Position numbers and translations under genes: made by a program. This document shows, piece by piece, positions 42,198 through 50,593 of a stretch of 51,757 nucleotides of DNA. The notes under the pieces were generated by a model that did not search any database, was not told the origin of the DNA, and saw only the letters and a list, made by a program, of their open reading frames with translations. The DNA comes from an uncultured Bacteroidales bacterium (lineage in GTDB: Bacteria > Bacteroidota > Bacteroidia > Bacteroidales > Paludibacteraceae). The first letter of the stretch is position 1. Every line of letters starts with the position of its first letter. The DNA lies in NCBI GenBank assembly GCA_900321005.1, contig ONUF01000011.1, positions 1 to 51,757 on the forward strand, in the 5' to 3' direction.

Positions 42198-43563
42198 CTT
42201 TTGTATCGGTTTCTACTTTCGTGTCGTTTTCACTCATGTTGGTGAAGAAAAGGTTGACGACGCGCTTGGTGATAACGGTTTTGCGCAAAGCATGCTGTAC
42301 GCGCTCTTTGTGGGCCTGGAACTTGTCCTCGGAAGAACTCGAAGACTTCTGCTCCGCCTGTTCAACCACTTGCTCGCGCGTATCAATCTTTGTCTTCAAG
42401 CGCGGCGAAGCGTGCTTATAGAGGAAGTTATAGCAAGGTACGGTAGCCTTCATGATATACGGCGTGAGGAAAGTGGTCAACACCGAAGCCGCTACGATAA
42501 TCGGATAAATAGCCGGATCGGTCACGCCGAGTTTGCTTCCCAAGGCCGCGATGATGAACGAGAACTCACCGATCTGCACGAACGAGAAACCTGTGGACAT
42601 GGAGTCTTTCATCGTCTCGCCGCCCCACCAGCAACCGAGTGTGCCGAAAACGATCATACCGATGATGATAACCACTGACACAAAGAGGATGGACGGCCAG
42701 TATTCTGCCAACGACGCGGGGTTGATCATCATACCTACCGAGACAAAGAAGATCGCGGCAAACACATTCTTCAGCGGCGCCATCAAGTGCTCAATACGGT
42801 GCGCCTCCAAGGTCTCTGCGAGTACCATACCCATCACAAATGCACCGAGGGCACTACTGAATCCGGCTTCTTCTGCCGTCAACACCATACCCAGACACAG
42901 GCCCAGCGCCAAGATGATAAGCGTCTCGTCATTCAGATACGGGCGTACCTTGCGAAGCAGCGTCGGAATAATGAGAATACCCACTACAAACCAAACGACC
43001 AGCGTGATGGCCAGTACGCCTACTTTCTTCAGCAATTCCACGCCCTCAAAACTGTTCTTCACCGCGATGCTGGACAGCAATACCAACAGCACTACGGCTA
43101 CAATATCTTCGAGAATAAGAATACCGGTTGCACCCTTCACAAACCGCGCTTTACTCAGCCCCGCCTCGTCAATCGCTTTCATCACGATAGTCGTACTGGA
43201 CATACAGAGCATCGCGGCCAAGAAGAGCGAGTTCATGTTGTCTAACAGCGCAAAACGCCCTACGCCGTAGCCCAAGACGAGCATACCCACAATGATGGTC
43301 GCTGCGCCGACGAGGGCTGTTTTCCCGCTCTCAAACAGATTCTTGAGACGAAACTCCAAACCGATGCAGAACAGCACAAACAGCACGCCGATGTTGCCCC
43401 ATGCTTCCACATTCTCCGGGTTGACGAGGTTATGCCCCAACAGGTTCGGACCTACTAATACGCCGGCCACAATGTATCCCAGCACAACCGGCTGCTTCAA
43501 CAACTTGAATAGCAGACTCACTACGCCCGCCGTGATCATCAAGATGTATAAATCATGTACCAT
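42181..43563 (-). CDS. CPA2-family cation:proton antiporter
   Basis: 460 aa. About 12 hydrophobic segments in the order of KefB/CPA2 exchangers, with GYIVAGVLVGPNLLG (first helices), MCMSSTTIVMKAIDEAGL, LILEDIVAVVLL (conserved acidic residues E/D of the ion site) and SSALGAFVMGMVLAETL. The C-terminal 80 residues are cytoplasmic and charged, without a TrkA-N (nucleotide-binding) domain. It exchanges K+ or Na+ for H+ across the inner membrane; the ion is not deducible. First gene of the operon with the barrel protein and TamB-Omp85 fusion. Confidence 0.88.
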   Translation of the reverse strand: MVHDLYILMITAGVVSLLFKLLKQPVVLGYIVAGVLVGPNLLGHNLVNPENVEAWGNIGVLFVLFCIGLEFRLKNLFESGKTALVGAATIIVGMLVLGYGVGRFALLDNMNSLFLAAMLCMSSTTIVMKAIDEAGLSKARFVKGATGILILEDIVAVVLLVLLSSIAVKNSFEGVELLKKVGVLAITLVVWFVVGILIIPTLLRKVRPYLNDETLIILALGLCLGMVLTAEEAGFSSALGAFVMGMVLAETLEAHRIEHLMAPLKNVFAAIFFVSVGMMINPASLAEYWPSILFVSVVIIIGMIVFGTLGCWWGGETMKDSMSTGFSFVQIGEFSFIIAALGSKLGVTDPAIYPIIVAASVLTTFLTPYIMKATVPCYNFLYKHASPRLKTKIDTREQVVEQAEQKSSSSSEDKFQAHKERVQHALRKTVITKRVVNLFFTNMSENDTKVETDTKDEKHA

Positions 43564-43621
43564 ATGAATAGAAAATGTTGTATTTTTATTTTTTAATCTT
43601 TTTTTCTTACAAAAAATGAGT

Positions 43622-43638
43622 TTGGCACGGTATTTGAT
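43622..43638 (+). promoter_or_regulatory. Sigma-54-like promoter in the gap upstream of the antiporter
   Basis: TTGGCACGGTATTTGAT: the -24 GG (43624-43625) and the -12 position (43636-43637) are 10 nt apart as required, with GA instead of GC at -12. It faces right; no ORF follows, but a terminator lies 70-100 bp downstream. Confidence 0.5.
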
Positions 43639-43648
43639 TTAATGTAAG

Positions 43649-43736
43649 TAAGTAAGATATTCCGCCGGGATCTACCGGCAATAAATAGAGATTGTTTGTT
43701 ATAGTGAAAAGGTTCGTCGGGAGACGAGCCTTTTTT
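43649..43736 (+). ncRNA. Candidate small RNA (about 88 nt) in the antiporter upstream gap
   Basis: Predicted from the sigma-54-like promoter at 43622-43638 to the terminator at 43707-43736. It contains a hairpin GCCGG / CCGGC (43663-43678 region), an AU-rich single-stranded part, and the terminator hairpin. No ORF. It is hypothetical until transcripts are seen. Confidence 0.35.
43707..43736. terminator. Terminator hairpin after the 438-aa exported protein gene
   Basis: 12-bp stem AAAAGGTTCGTC / GACGAGCCTTTT with GGGA loop and T run on the plus strand (43731-43736). On the minus strand it ends the 43739-48671 unit; on the plus strand it could end the candidate small RNA. Confidence 0.8.
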
Positions 43737-43738
43737 GT

Positions 43739-45055
43739 TTACTCTGTGATCTTGCGGTATTTCCCTTCTATGAGCAGCATACCCGGGAGGATCTCTCCGC
43801 CGGATACCTTGGTGAAAGTGGTATAGGGCAGCGTGGCGCCGTCGGCTTCTTCGAGCACGGCGTTATAGCGATTATCCCAGATACAGTCTTTCTTGGCTTT
43901 GACGGTCGCGACGTACTTATAGGTGGTCTTTCCTGTCTCCGGATCAAGTATGCGTTGTACCACTTGGAACTTCGACCCGTCCGCAATACCTTCTTTCATT
44001 CCGATCTTTGCAGCATAACCTTCGATACGTCCGCGTGAATCCGTGAGCACGCTGTAAACGGGCGTCTTGACTTTGAAATCTTCGTACTGCTTCGCGAGCG
44101 CGACAATATTCTTATCTATGGAGCGCGCGCATATCGTGCGCACGAGCTCCGTGCGCGAGTACTGACCTTTGAGCACGGATTTCTTGTCGAACTCATACTG
44201 ATGCGCTACGTATTTGAGGCGATAAGTTGTTTTGTCTGCCAGAAAATTCTGCACTTTCTCCGGATTCGGAGTACCGGTATAATGGAACTGATAGAAGATG
44301 GCCGCGATAGAATCATTCCACTCGAGTTGGTAGAGGTATGAGTGCGTCTTGACCTTGAATCCTGTAAAACTGTCGGCTATCTCCCCTGCGGTTTGCGCCA
44401 ATTCTCTTCCGGCCTTTCCGCCGGTGAAGGCATCGAACAGGCTGCCTATCACGCCTACCGCCGCTTTGGCGGCTGCGGCTTCCTGCTCGGCGGTGACGTA
44501 GGTGATATCATTGACGAGCACGAACGTGTTCTGCAGCAGTTCTTCGCCGGCATCGGAGAGCGTAGCGAGTCCGCGGGTCGTCTGCAGCGCCAAGGCCACA
44601 TCGACATCGTTGGCGTTATACTGACCGCGGGTCTGAATCAGCTCGGTGTTGAAGGTCGCGTCCTCGGCGGAAGTGCCGTTAAACCCGAACCATTTGGCGA
44701 CCATCTTCTTGCCTATCTCCGCGTCATTGAGCAGTTGCTCGGTATAGCGCGCATTGGCTTGCAGTTCCGCTGCAGAGAGTTGGTGACCGTAGGTCGCTTT
44801 GTAATAACCCGATTCGCGTTGCAAACCATGCACGGTACTGTTGTCGATGACGCGTGCGCCCTCAATGGTATGGTCGTCGTACTTGTCGGGGATAGGCAGA
44901 GAATCGAAAGCTTTGAAGATCTCCGGTCCAAACTCATCCTCCGGGTGATAGACCAATACCGTCGCAAGCGAGTTGCGGCGATATGCCATATCGCTCTGAG
45001 CCTGCGCGGCAATGACCGCACAGACACAGAGCAATGTGATGATGGTTTGTTTCAC
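43739..45055 (-). CDS. Exported protein of unknown function (438 aa)
   Basis: 438 aa from a GTG start at 45055, chosen because it opens directly into the signal peptide KQTIITLLCVCAVIAAQAQ; the ORF can be drawn to 45199 but those residues overlap the upstream gene and are not signal-like. The mature part begins SDMAYRRNSLATVLVYHPEDEFG, contains an Ala-rich helix (TAEQEAAAAKAAVGVIG), and ends with short beta-rich repeats (EGIADGSKFQVVQRILDPETGKTTYKYVATVKAKKDCIWDNRY). I do not recognise the family. It is the last gene of a six-gene cluster for exported proteins. Confidence 0.7.
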   Translation of the reverse strand: MKQTIITLLCVCAVIAAQAQSDMAYRRNSLATVLVYHPEDEFGPEIFKAFDSLPIPDKYDDHTIEGARVIDNSTVHGLQRESGYYKATYGHQLSAAELQANARYTEQLLNDAEIGKKMVAKWFGFNGTSAEDATFNTELIQTRGQYNANDVDVALALQTTRGLATLSDAGEELLQNTFVLVNDITYVTAEQEAAAAKAAVGVIGSLFDAFTGGKAGRELAQTAGEIADSFTGFKVKTHSYLYQLEWNDSIAAIFYQFHYTGTPNPEKVQNFLADKTTYRLKYVAHQYEFDKKSVLKGQYSRTELVRTICARSIDKNIVALAKQYEDFKVKTPVYSVLTDSRGRIEGYAAKIGMKEGIADGSKFQVVQRILDPETGKTTYKYVATVKAKKDCIWDNRYNAVLEEADGATLPYTTFTKVSGGEILPGMLLIEGKYRKITE

Positions 45056-45089
45056 AAACGTTGAGGAGTTTATAGTTGCTTGCGCAAAT

Positions 45090-46025
45090 TTAGTAGCCAC
45101 GGATGAAATCGATATTGACCTCTTTGTTCGGTTGATGTTCTCCGTAAGCCACACCAACGGCGCGGGCTGCTTCGATACGTTGTTTCTCCAGATCGACACC
45201 GTCTTGGTAGATCTTCATCTCGAATTTCCAATCGTCCAGCACTTTGCCCTTGATCTCTTTGTACAACGCCATAGCCTCGTCGTAGCAACCGGCATCCGGT
45301 TGAATCTTGGCGAGGAACTCGCCTGCTGCGGTAGCGCCATCAGCATTCTGGTGCGCTGCCCAAGCCTGACGAGCTGCAGCGAGGTTGATGTTGCACTCGT
45401 TATTGATAAACTGCTGGTAGATCTCCAGACCTGCTGCAAGGGCGGCATCGTAGTGCTTGCTCTGCTGCGGGATGAGACTTATCTGGAACAATGCCTCGTC
45501 GTATTTCTTCTGCTTTGCCAGGAACTGCGCCTTCTTGATCAGCGTCTCGCCCTCATGGTCATAGTAACCGATGATTTTCTCTTTGCCGTCCTGAACAAAC
45601 TGCGCGATCTGCGGACTCTGGAGCGGCATGCGGCTGATGGCGTTGAGGTAGCACTTGTTCTCGGTCTCACCCAAACCGCGTACGGTGAAGGAAGTCGAAG
45701 CGAAAACCGTCTTGGCGAACGCGTCCACGATATACAGATTCATCTCCATCTTCTCGGCAATCTTGGCGGGAGGGCCGGCGATGATATCTTTGTCAAGCGG
45801 AGTCGTGGTGACGGTGAGTACAAACTGCCCCGTGTAGTCGATGCCTGCAATACCGTTGCGGGTCAGCAGTTGCGTCAACTTGTTCTCTATCATGGCTTTC
45901 GCGCCTTCGGGGAAGTTCTCCGAGTTATCGGCTGCGTACACAGAGATCGGTAGAAACTCCGTCTCGGCAGCAAACATAGTTGCGCTCATGAGCGCCGCTA
46001 TGCATATCGTTAGAAAGTTCTTCAT
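45090..46025 (-). CDS. Exported protein of unknown function (311 aa)
   Basis: 311 aa. Start ATG 46025 begins at the signal peptide MKNFLTICIAALMSATMFA. N-terminal domain about 22-125 (ISVYAADNSENFPEGAKAMIENKLTQLLTRNGIAGID...TVTTTPLDKDI), then a helical part about 150-250 with TPR-like LIKKAQFLAKQKKYDEALFQISLIPQQSKHYDAAL. This resembles exported Bacteroidetes proteins with a small alpha/beta domain (LPP20/CsgG-like appearance) but no firm family can be named. Gap to the DUF6175-like gene upstream holds the array 46048-46079. Confidence 0.7.
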   Translation of the reverse strand: MKNFLTICIAALMSATMFAAETEFLPISVYAADNSENFPEGAKAMIENKLTQLLTRNGIAGIDYTGQFVLTVTTTPLDKDIIAGPPAKIAEKMEMNLYIVDAFAKTVFASTSFTVRGLGETENKCYLNAISRMPLQSPQIAQFVQDGKEKIIGYYDHEGETLIKKAQFLAKQKKYDEALFQISLIPQQSKHYDAALAAGLEIYQQFINNECNINLAAARQAWAAHQNADGATAAGEFLAKIQPDAGCYDEAMALYKEIKGKVLDDWKFEMKIYQDGVDLEKQRIEAARAVGVAYGEHQPNKEVNIDFIRGY

Positions 46026-46047
46026 AATAGTTATATTTTTTTTTCGA

Positions 46048-46079
46048 AATCCCGGTATCCCGGAATCTCGGAATACCGA
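46048..46079. repeat. 8-bp tandem array between two exported protein genes, 4 units
   Basis: Units AATCCCGG, TATCCCGG, AATCTCGG, AATACCGA. It makes up most of the 56-bp gap; same type as the coding array 13412-13451. Confidence 0.8.
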
Positions 46080-46081
46080 GT

Positions 46082-47032
46082 TTATTTCTCCCCGAGAATA
46101 ATCACCGCGCGGCCAAGACCTTTGACAAGTACTTTGCACGGGATATTATACGGTTCTTTTTTCAGCATCTTGGCCAGACCTTTCGCAAAGCCGTTGGCGT
46201 CGATAGCGCGTCCGCGCTCGTCATAGACAGGGATGCGCACTTGCGTGAAGTTCGCTACGTTCTCGCTGGAGTACTGGCGGGAGAAACGACCCTGAACGGT
46301 GTTGATCTGCAACCAGTTCTCGATGATATCCACCAACTCTTCGCCGTCAAACTCGGTCTCCAGGTCTACGCCGGCTGCGTTGTTGGCAAAGACCTTGATG
46401 TCCAAAGTGATCTCGCGGCCGATAGTCTGCATTTCCGTGAAATGGTCCATGAGGCGGTTTACGAAGTTATCCATGTTCGCTACGATAGCCTCTTCGAGCA
46501 GTACATCTACGTCTGCCGAGAACGATTGTGCACCTGTCCCGGCTGCAGCGCCGATGGACTTACTCGTGTATGCGTCGCGTGCCTCGAGGATATAGGCGAT
46601 TGAGTGCTTCGGGCCGAAGTCTTTGACTTCCCAACTGAGCTCCAGGATGATGTCGCATTTCGCTACGCGGGCTACTTCGTCCAGCGGACTCTCTGCCAGT
46701 TCATTACCGGCTTTGCTCATCGTCATATTGTCCTCCATGCGGCGTTGCTCGAGGTTCTTGATGGTCTGCTCCAGACTCTGCAACGGGAACTGACGCTCCG
46801 CCATCAGGTCGTTCAACTTGGCTATCGCGAGTTTGAGGCCCATGTTCTCCTGCAGCGCCTGCTTGTAGTTCGGCACTTTGGCGGTGATACCCATGTTCTC
46901 TACCTCAGTGTAATAGCCGTTATTGATGCACCATACATCCGACGGGATGACCATCAACTCGGGTTTCTTAATCTGCGCGCTCGCTACCAGCGCTACCAGC
47001 GCCAATGCGAGGGAAAAGATGTATTTCTTCAT
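46082..47032 (-). CDS. DUF6175-like exported protein
   Basis: 316 aa. Signal peptide 1-19 (ending ASAQ). Family-type pattern: KPELMVIPSDVWC, NYKQALQENMGLKLAIAKLNDLMAERQFPLQSLEQTIK, ESPLDEVARVAKCDIILELSW, EEAIVANMDNFVNRLMDHF, and the end GLGRAVIILGEK. It fits my memory of Bacteroides DUF6175 proteins, which are of unknown function. Member of a six-gene cluster of exported proteins. Confidence 0.7.
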   Translation of the reverse strand: MKKYIFSLALALVALVASAQIKKPELMVIPSDVWCINNGYYTEVENMGITAKVPNYKQALQENMGLKLAIAKLNDLMAERQFPLQSLEQTIKNLEQRRMEDNMTMSKAGNELAESPLDEVARVAKCDIILELSWEVKDFGPKHSIAYILEARDAYTSKSIGAAAGTGAQSFSADVDVLLEEAIVANMDNFVNRLMDHFTEMQTIGREITLDIKVFANNAAGVDLETEFDGEELVDIIENWLQINTVQGRFSRQYSSENVANFTQVRIPVYDERGRAIDANGFAKGLAKMLKKEPYNIPCKVLVKGLGRAVIILGEK

Positions 47033-47046
47033 AATTATTTTTCGTT

Positions 47047-47078
47047 ATACCGATATACCGGAATCCCGATATACCGAG
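47047..47078. repeat. 8-bp tandem array, 4 units
   Basis: Units ATACCGAT, ATACCGGA, ATCCCGAT, ATACCGAG in the 51-bp gap between the DUF6175-like gene and the lipoprotein gene. Confidence 0.8.
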
Positions 47079-47083
47079 GTTAA

Positions 47084-47575
47084 TTAATAACGTCCCTCCA
47101 TCGGTATGATGCCATCTTCTTGCAGTTTCTTCTTCAGTCCTGCGCGATCGACCGTTACCGTCACGGACTCAACCATTTGGCGGCCGTCACGCTGGTAGCG
47201 GGTTGAACCGACACGTTTGTCCTTGAGGCTGGCGAATTGTGTCCACGCGCCTTTGTCTGCGAAGAAAGCATTGAAATAGTCCTCGTGTTTCTCGCGTGCG
47301 TTCTTGTCGAAGCATAGCGGTTTTAGATCCGAGATACCGTTACTACCGGCTTTGACACCATCGAAAATCACTTCCTCTACGGCTTTGCGTTGACCGTCCG
47401 TGAAAGCAAGCACCGCATCTTTGGCGCGCACTTGTACGCGGATGACATAACTGCCGTCGTAGTTGGCACTCAGTACTTCACTCGGCTTCTCATAATAAGC
47501 CTGCGAGCGCTTGGAGCCGCATCCTGCGAAAACGATCGCAGCGAAAGCGGCTATGAATAATGAAAAACGTTTCAT
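47084..47575 (-). CDS. Lipoprotein of unknown function (163 aa)
   Basis: 163 aa. Lipobox FAGC near residues 16-19. Mature part with YVIRVQVRAKD, AVEEVIFDGVK, HEDYFNAFFADKGAWTQFASL and DRAGLKKKLQEDGII, which line up with the next gene (47610-48107: RKNAVHGVIFKG, YKEYFDSFFANGGEFQKYASI, RKDDLRKALEAAGII), so the two are paralogues. No function is known. Confidence 0.75.
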   Translation of the reverse strand: MKRFSLFIAAFAAIVFAGCGSKRSQAYYEKPSEVLSANYDGSYVIRVQVRAKDAVLAFTDGQRKAVEEVIFDGVKAGSNGISDLKPLCFDKNAREKHEDYFNAFFADKGAWTQFASLKDKRVGSTRYQRDGRQMVESVTVTVDRAGLKKKLQEDGIIPMEGRY

Positions 47576-47579
47576 AAGT

Positions 47580-47614
47580 ATTCAGTTTTCAGTTATCAGT
47601 ATTCAGTTTTCAGA
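47580..47614. repeat. 7-bp tandem array in the gap between two paralogues, 5 units
   Basis: Units ATTCAGT, TTTCAGT, TATCAGT, ATTCAGT, TTTCAGA. It fills the whole 34-bp gap and includes the stop codon (47610-47612) of the upstream gene. Confidence 0.85.
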
Positions 47615-48107
47615 ATCCACTATTGAGTCCTCTGATGATACCGGCTGCTTCGAGCGCTTTGCGCAAATCGTCCTTGCGAACGCTGACAATTTTGCCCACT
47701 TTGTATTCGCGACCCACTTTGACTATCTCGGTCGAACCTTCCATGATAGACGCGTATTTCTGGAACTCACCGCCGTTGGCAAAGAAGCTGTCGAAATACT
47801 CCTTGTACTGCATTTCTGCGCCCGGGGTAGCAACCATCGGACGTTGCGACACGCAACCCTGACCACCGCCGTAGCCCTTGAAGATCACACCGTGAACGGC
47901 ATTCTTGCGGCATTGGTTCTCAGCTACCGAAGCTTTCTTACTATACGTCCATACCTTGACCAGGTAGGTGCCTTGAATGGCATTGCCTGCGCACTCAATC
48001 TCATAGCGGAACTGATTCGTGTCTTTGTCCGCTTGTTTCTGGCGAAGACCGGCGAAGGCCGGCACGCAAAGTGCTACTGCGAGTAGCGAAAAAAGGAATT
48101 TTCTCAT
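47610..48107 (-). CDS. Exported protein, paralogue of the lipoprotein at 47084 (165 aa)
   Basis: 165 aa. Start ATG 48107 opens into the signal peptide MRKFLFSLLAVALCVPAFA (no lipobox). The paralogue comparison with 47084-47575 covers most of the mature part. It lies after an exported small barrel-type gene at 48177, from which it is separated by a perfect hairpin (48123-48164). No family name is recognised. Confidence 0.75.
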   Translation of the reverse strand: MRKFLFSLLAVALCVPAFAGLRQKQADKDTNQFRYEIECAGNAIQGTYLVKVWTYSKKASVAENQCRKNAVHGVIFKGYGGGQGCVSQRPMVATPGAEMQYKEYFDSFFANGGEFQKYASIMEGSTEIVKVGREYKVGKIVSVRKDDLRKALEAAGIIRGLNSGF

Positions 48108-48122
48108 AGGTGCAATTTTTTC

Positions 48123-48164
48123 CAAAAAACGCGTACACCGTTTCTCCGGCACACGCGTTTTTTG
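48123..48164. terminator. Perfect hairpin between 48177 and 48107 genes
   Basis: 12-bp stem CAAAAAACGCGT / ACGCGTTTTTTG with an 18-nt loop. It ends 16 bp before the ATG at 48107, so there is no room for a promoter after it; it is probably an attenuator or processing site. Confidence 0.7.
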
Positions 48165-48176
48165 AAGAGTTAGTAA

Positions 48177-48671
48177 TTAAAATTTGTAGCGTACACCGAG
48201 TTGGAGACCGCCCCAAAGGCCCGGGATGTTGAATCCGATACCGTTGTTACCGGCAACGCCGATCGACGGACGCCAATCCAACGACAGCTGGAACGGGAAC
48301 CAGAAGTCATACTCGATACCGATATGACCTGCTACGCCGGCATACCATGTGCCCGGGATCTCGCCCGTCGGGAATACGAATCCGCCTGAACCGCCGACAC
48401 CCATGTACCAGTGCCATTCGCCCTTGTTGTTCCAAGGAACAGGAGCGTTGAACGGATCAATCCAATCATAGGTAACATGACCACCGACACCGACACCGCT
48501 GTTAATAGGCAGGATGACATTGGCAGCCAAATCCAACATGTTACTCTCTCCAAAACCGTGCTGGTACGAGAACGAAGACCAGGGACCTAAGTTAACACCG
48601 ATTGCACGGGGTTGTGCATATGCTACAAGGCTTGTTACAGCCAAAACAGCAATTAAAAGAATTTTTTTCAT
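48177..48671 (-). CDS. Small outer-membrane barrel-like protein (164 aa)
   Basis: 164 aa from ATG 48671 (MKKILLIAVLAVTS, signal peptide to YAQ). Mature part rich in glycine and aromatic residues with alternating strands (GVGVGGHVTYDW, GEWHWYMGVGGSGGFVF, GHIGIEYDFWFPFQLSLDWRPS) and a C-terminal F, typical of a small porin-like barrel. Its start is 40 bp after the stop of the GGGtGRT gene with no clear promoter between them, so it may be part of that transcript. Confidence 0.65.
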   Translation of the reverse strand: MKKILLIAVLAVTSLVAYAQPRAIGVNLGPWSSFSYQHGFGESNMLDLAANVILPINSGVGVGGHVTYDWIDPFNAPVPWNNKGEWHWYMGVGGSGGFVFPTGEIPGTWYAGVAGHIGIEYDFWFPFQLSLDWRPSIGVAGNNGIGFNIPGLWGGLQLGVRYKF

Positions 48672-48711
48672 CTCAATTTTCAACCTTAATTCTATTAATT
48701 AATTATTTTTT

Positions 48712-49722
48712 TTACTTGTTCAGCGCGAGCGCTACATTCACCGCGCAAGCGACAGTACAACCTACCATCGGGTTGTTACCGATGCCGAGGAAGCCCATCA
48801 TCTCTACGTGTGCCGGAACGGAGCTCGAACCTGCGAACTGAGCGTCGCTGTGCATACGACCGAGCGTATCCGTCATACCGTAGGAAGCAGGACCTGCAGC
48901 CATGTTATCCGGGTGCAACGTACGACCTGTACCACCGCCGGAAGCTACGCTGAAGTACGGCTTGCCGGCGAGGATACGCTCTTTCTTGTACGTACCTGCT
49001 ACCGGGTGTTGGAAACGGGTCGGGTTGGTAGAGTTACCGGTGATGGAAACATCCACGTTCTCGTGCCAAAGAATAGCCACACCTTCGCGAACATCGTCTG
49101 CACCGTAGCAGTTCACTTTCGCACGCGGGCCGTCGCTGTACGCTTTCTTGCGAACGATCTTCAACTCGCCCGTGAAATAGTCGAACTCGGTCTGTACATA
49201 GGTGAATCCGTTGATACGGCTGATGATCATAGCTGCGTCTTTGCCCAGACCGTTGAGGATGCAGCGAAGCGGGTTCTTACGAACTTTGTTCGCCATCTCA
49301 GCAATCTTGATAGCGCCCTCAGCAGCTGCGAAACTCTCGTGACCTGCCAGGAAAGCAAAGCACTGGGTCTCCTCGCGGAGCAGACGTGCTGCCAAGTTAC
49401 CGTGACCGATACCTACCTTGCGGTCGTCAGCTACAGAACCCGGGATACAGAAAGCTTGCAGACCGATACCGATAGCCTCGGCAGCGTCAGCGGCGTTCTT
49501 GCAACCTTTCTTCAGCGCGATAGCCGTACCTACTACATACGCCCATTTGGCGTTCTCAAAACAAATACGTTGGGTCTCCTCGCATGTCATATAAGGATCG
49601 AGGCCGTATTGCTCGCAAATCTGGTTAGCCTCCTCAATAGAAGCGATACCGTTAGCGTTCAGAGCGGCGAGAATCTGTTTCTCGCGGCGGTCTTGCGACT
49701 CAAATTTTACTTCACGAATCAT
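48712..49722 (-). CDS. GGGtGRT protein
   Basis: 336 aa. It carries the family signature near residues 258-266 (SGGGTGRTLHPDN, the GGGtGRT motif), and GHGNLAARLLREETQCFAFLAGHESFAAAEGAIK. The family is usually found directly after a NifU-like scaffold, as here (12-bp gap to 49735). The molecular role is not established; iron-sulfur metabolism is inferred from the neighbour. Confidence 0.88.
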   Translation of the reverse strand: MIREVKFESQDRREKQILAALNANGIASIEEANQICEQYGLDPYMTCEETQRICFENAKWAYVVGTAIALKKGCKNAADAAEAIGIGLQAFCIPGSVADDRKVGIGHGNLAARLLREETQCFAFLAGHESFAAAEGAIKIAEMANKVRKNPLRCILNGLGKDAAMIISRINGFTYVQTEFDYFTGELKIVRKKAYSDGPRAKVNCYGADDVREGVAILWHENVDVSITGNSTNPTRFQHPVAGTYKKERILAGKPYFSVASGGGTGRTLHPDNMAAGPASYGMTDTLGRMHSDAQFAGSSSVPAHVEMMGFLGIGNNPMVGCTVACAVNVALALNK

Positions 49723-49734
49723 AACGTCTCCTCC

Positions 49735-50436
49735 TTAGTTTTTGCGTGGATCAATCGATTTAACTGCACCTTGCTCTTTGGTCGTGCGGCCGTATGTACC
49801 GGTAACGGACTTGAGTGCCTCGTCTGCCGGAACACCCTTCTTGATGGCGTCCATGAACTTACCCATGTGCACATACTCGTATCCGCAAACCTCATTGTCC
49901 TCATCGAGGAACTCCTTGGTGATGTAACCTTCGGTGAGCTGCAGGTAACGAACGCCTTTAGCCTTGGTGGAGTAGAGTGTACCGCACTGGCTGACGAGTC
50001 CCTTGCCGAGGTCCTCAAGACCAGCACCGATGGTCAGACCGCCCTCCGAGAACGCACTCTGCGTACGACCGTAAACGATCTGCAGGAACAACTCGCGCAT
50101 TGCCGTGTTGATAGCGTCGCAAACGAGGTCGGTGTTCAGCGCCTCCAGAATCGTCTTGCCCGGCAGGATCTCAGCAGCCATAGCAGCGGAGTGCGTCATA
50201 CCCGAGCAACCGATGGTCTCAACGAGAGCCTCTTCGATGATGCCGTCTTTTACATTCAAGCTGAGTTTGCAGCAACCCTGTTGCGGTGCACACCAGCCGA
50301 TACCGTGCGTCATACCAGAGATGTCTTTGATCTCCGTAGCCTTTACCCATTTGCCCTCTTCGGGAATAGGCGCCGGTCCATGCTTCGGACCCTTAGCCAC
50401 TACGCACATTTCTTGTACTTCTTTCGAATAAATCAT
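49735..50436 (-). CDS. NifU-like iron-sulfur cluster assembly scaffold
   Basis: 233 aa. NifU-N/IscU-like fold with cysteines in HGIGWCAPQQGCCKL, ETIGCSGMTHSAA and NTDLVCDAINTAM (the cluster-binding triad positions plausible), then a C-terminal extension typical of the GGGtGRT-linked group. It assembles 2Fe-2S clusters for transfer. Promoter at 50594-50625 gives a leader of about 150 nt. Confidence 0.85.
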   Translation of the reverse strand: MIYSKEVQEMCVVAKGPKHGPAPIPEEGKWVKATEIKDISGMTHGIGWCAPQQGCCKLSLNVKDGIIEEALVETIGCSGMTHSAAMAAEILPGKTILEALNTDLVCDAINTAMRELFLQIVYGRTQSAFSEGGLTIGAGLEDLGKGLVSQCGTLYSTKAKGVRYLQLTEGYITKEFLDEDNEVCGYEYVHMGKFMDAIKKGVPADEALKSVTGTYGRTTKEQGAVKSIDPRKN

Positions 50437-50544
50437 GTGTTTAAAATATTGTTTGTTAGTATTTTTTTGTTTCTTACCCGTTTTATATTAGTGTATTGTT
50501 TATTTGCCTCTTTGTCGTTATATTTGGCGGGCTTTGTTCGTTAG

Positions 50545-50561
50545 GTCGGATATTATCCGAC
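50545..50561. repeat. REP-like hairpin 1
   Basis: GTCGGAT-ATT-ATCCGAC, preceded by TTTGTTCGTTAG. It lies in the 150-nt leader of the scaffold gene. Confidence 0.6.
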
Positions 50562-50593
50562 GTTTATTCTCCGTGCCGCACCTTTTGCGACTG

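Noticed and set aside
48808-50544. 578-codon plus-strand ORF
   Set aside because: Antisense to the GGGtGRT and scaffold genes; a composition shadow without family motifs.
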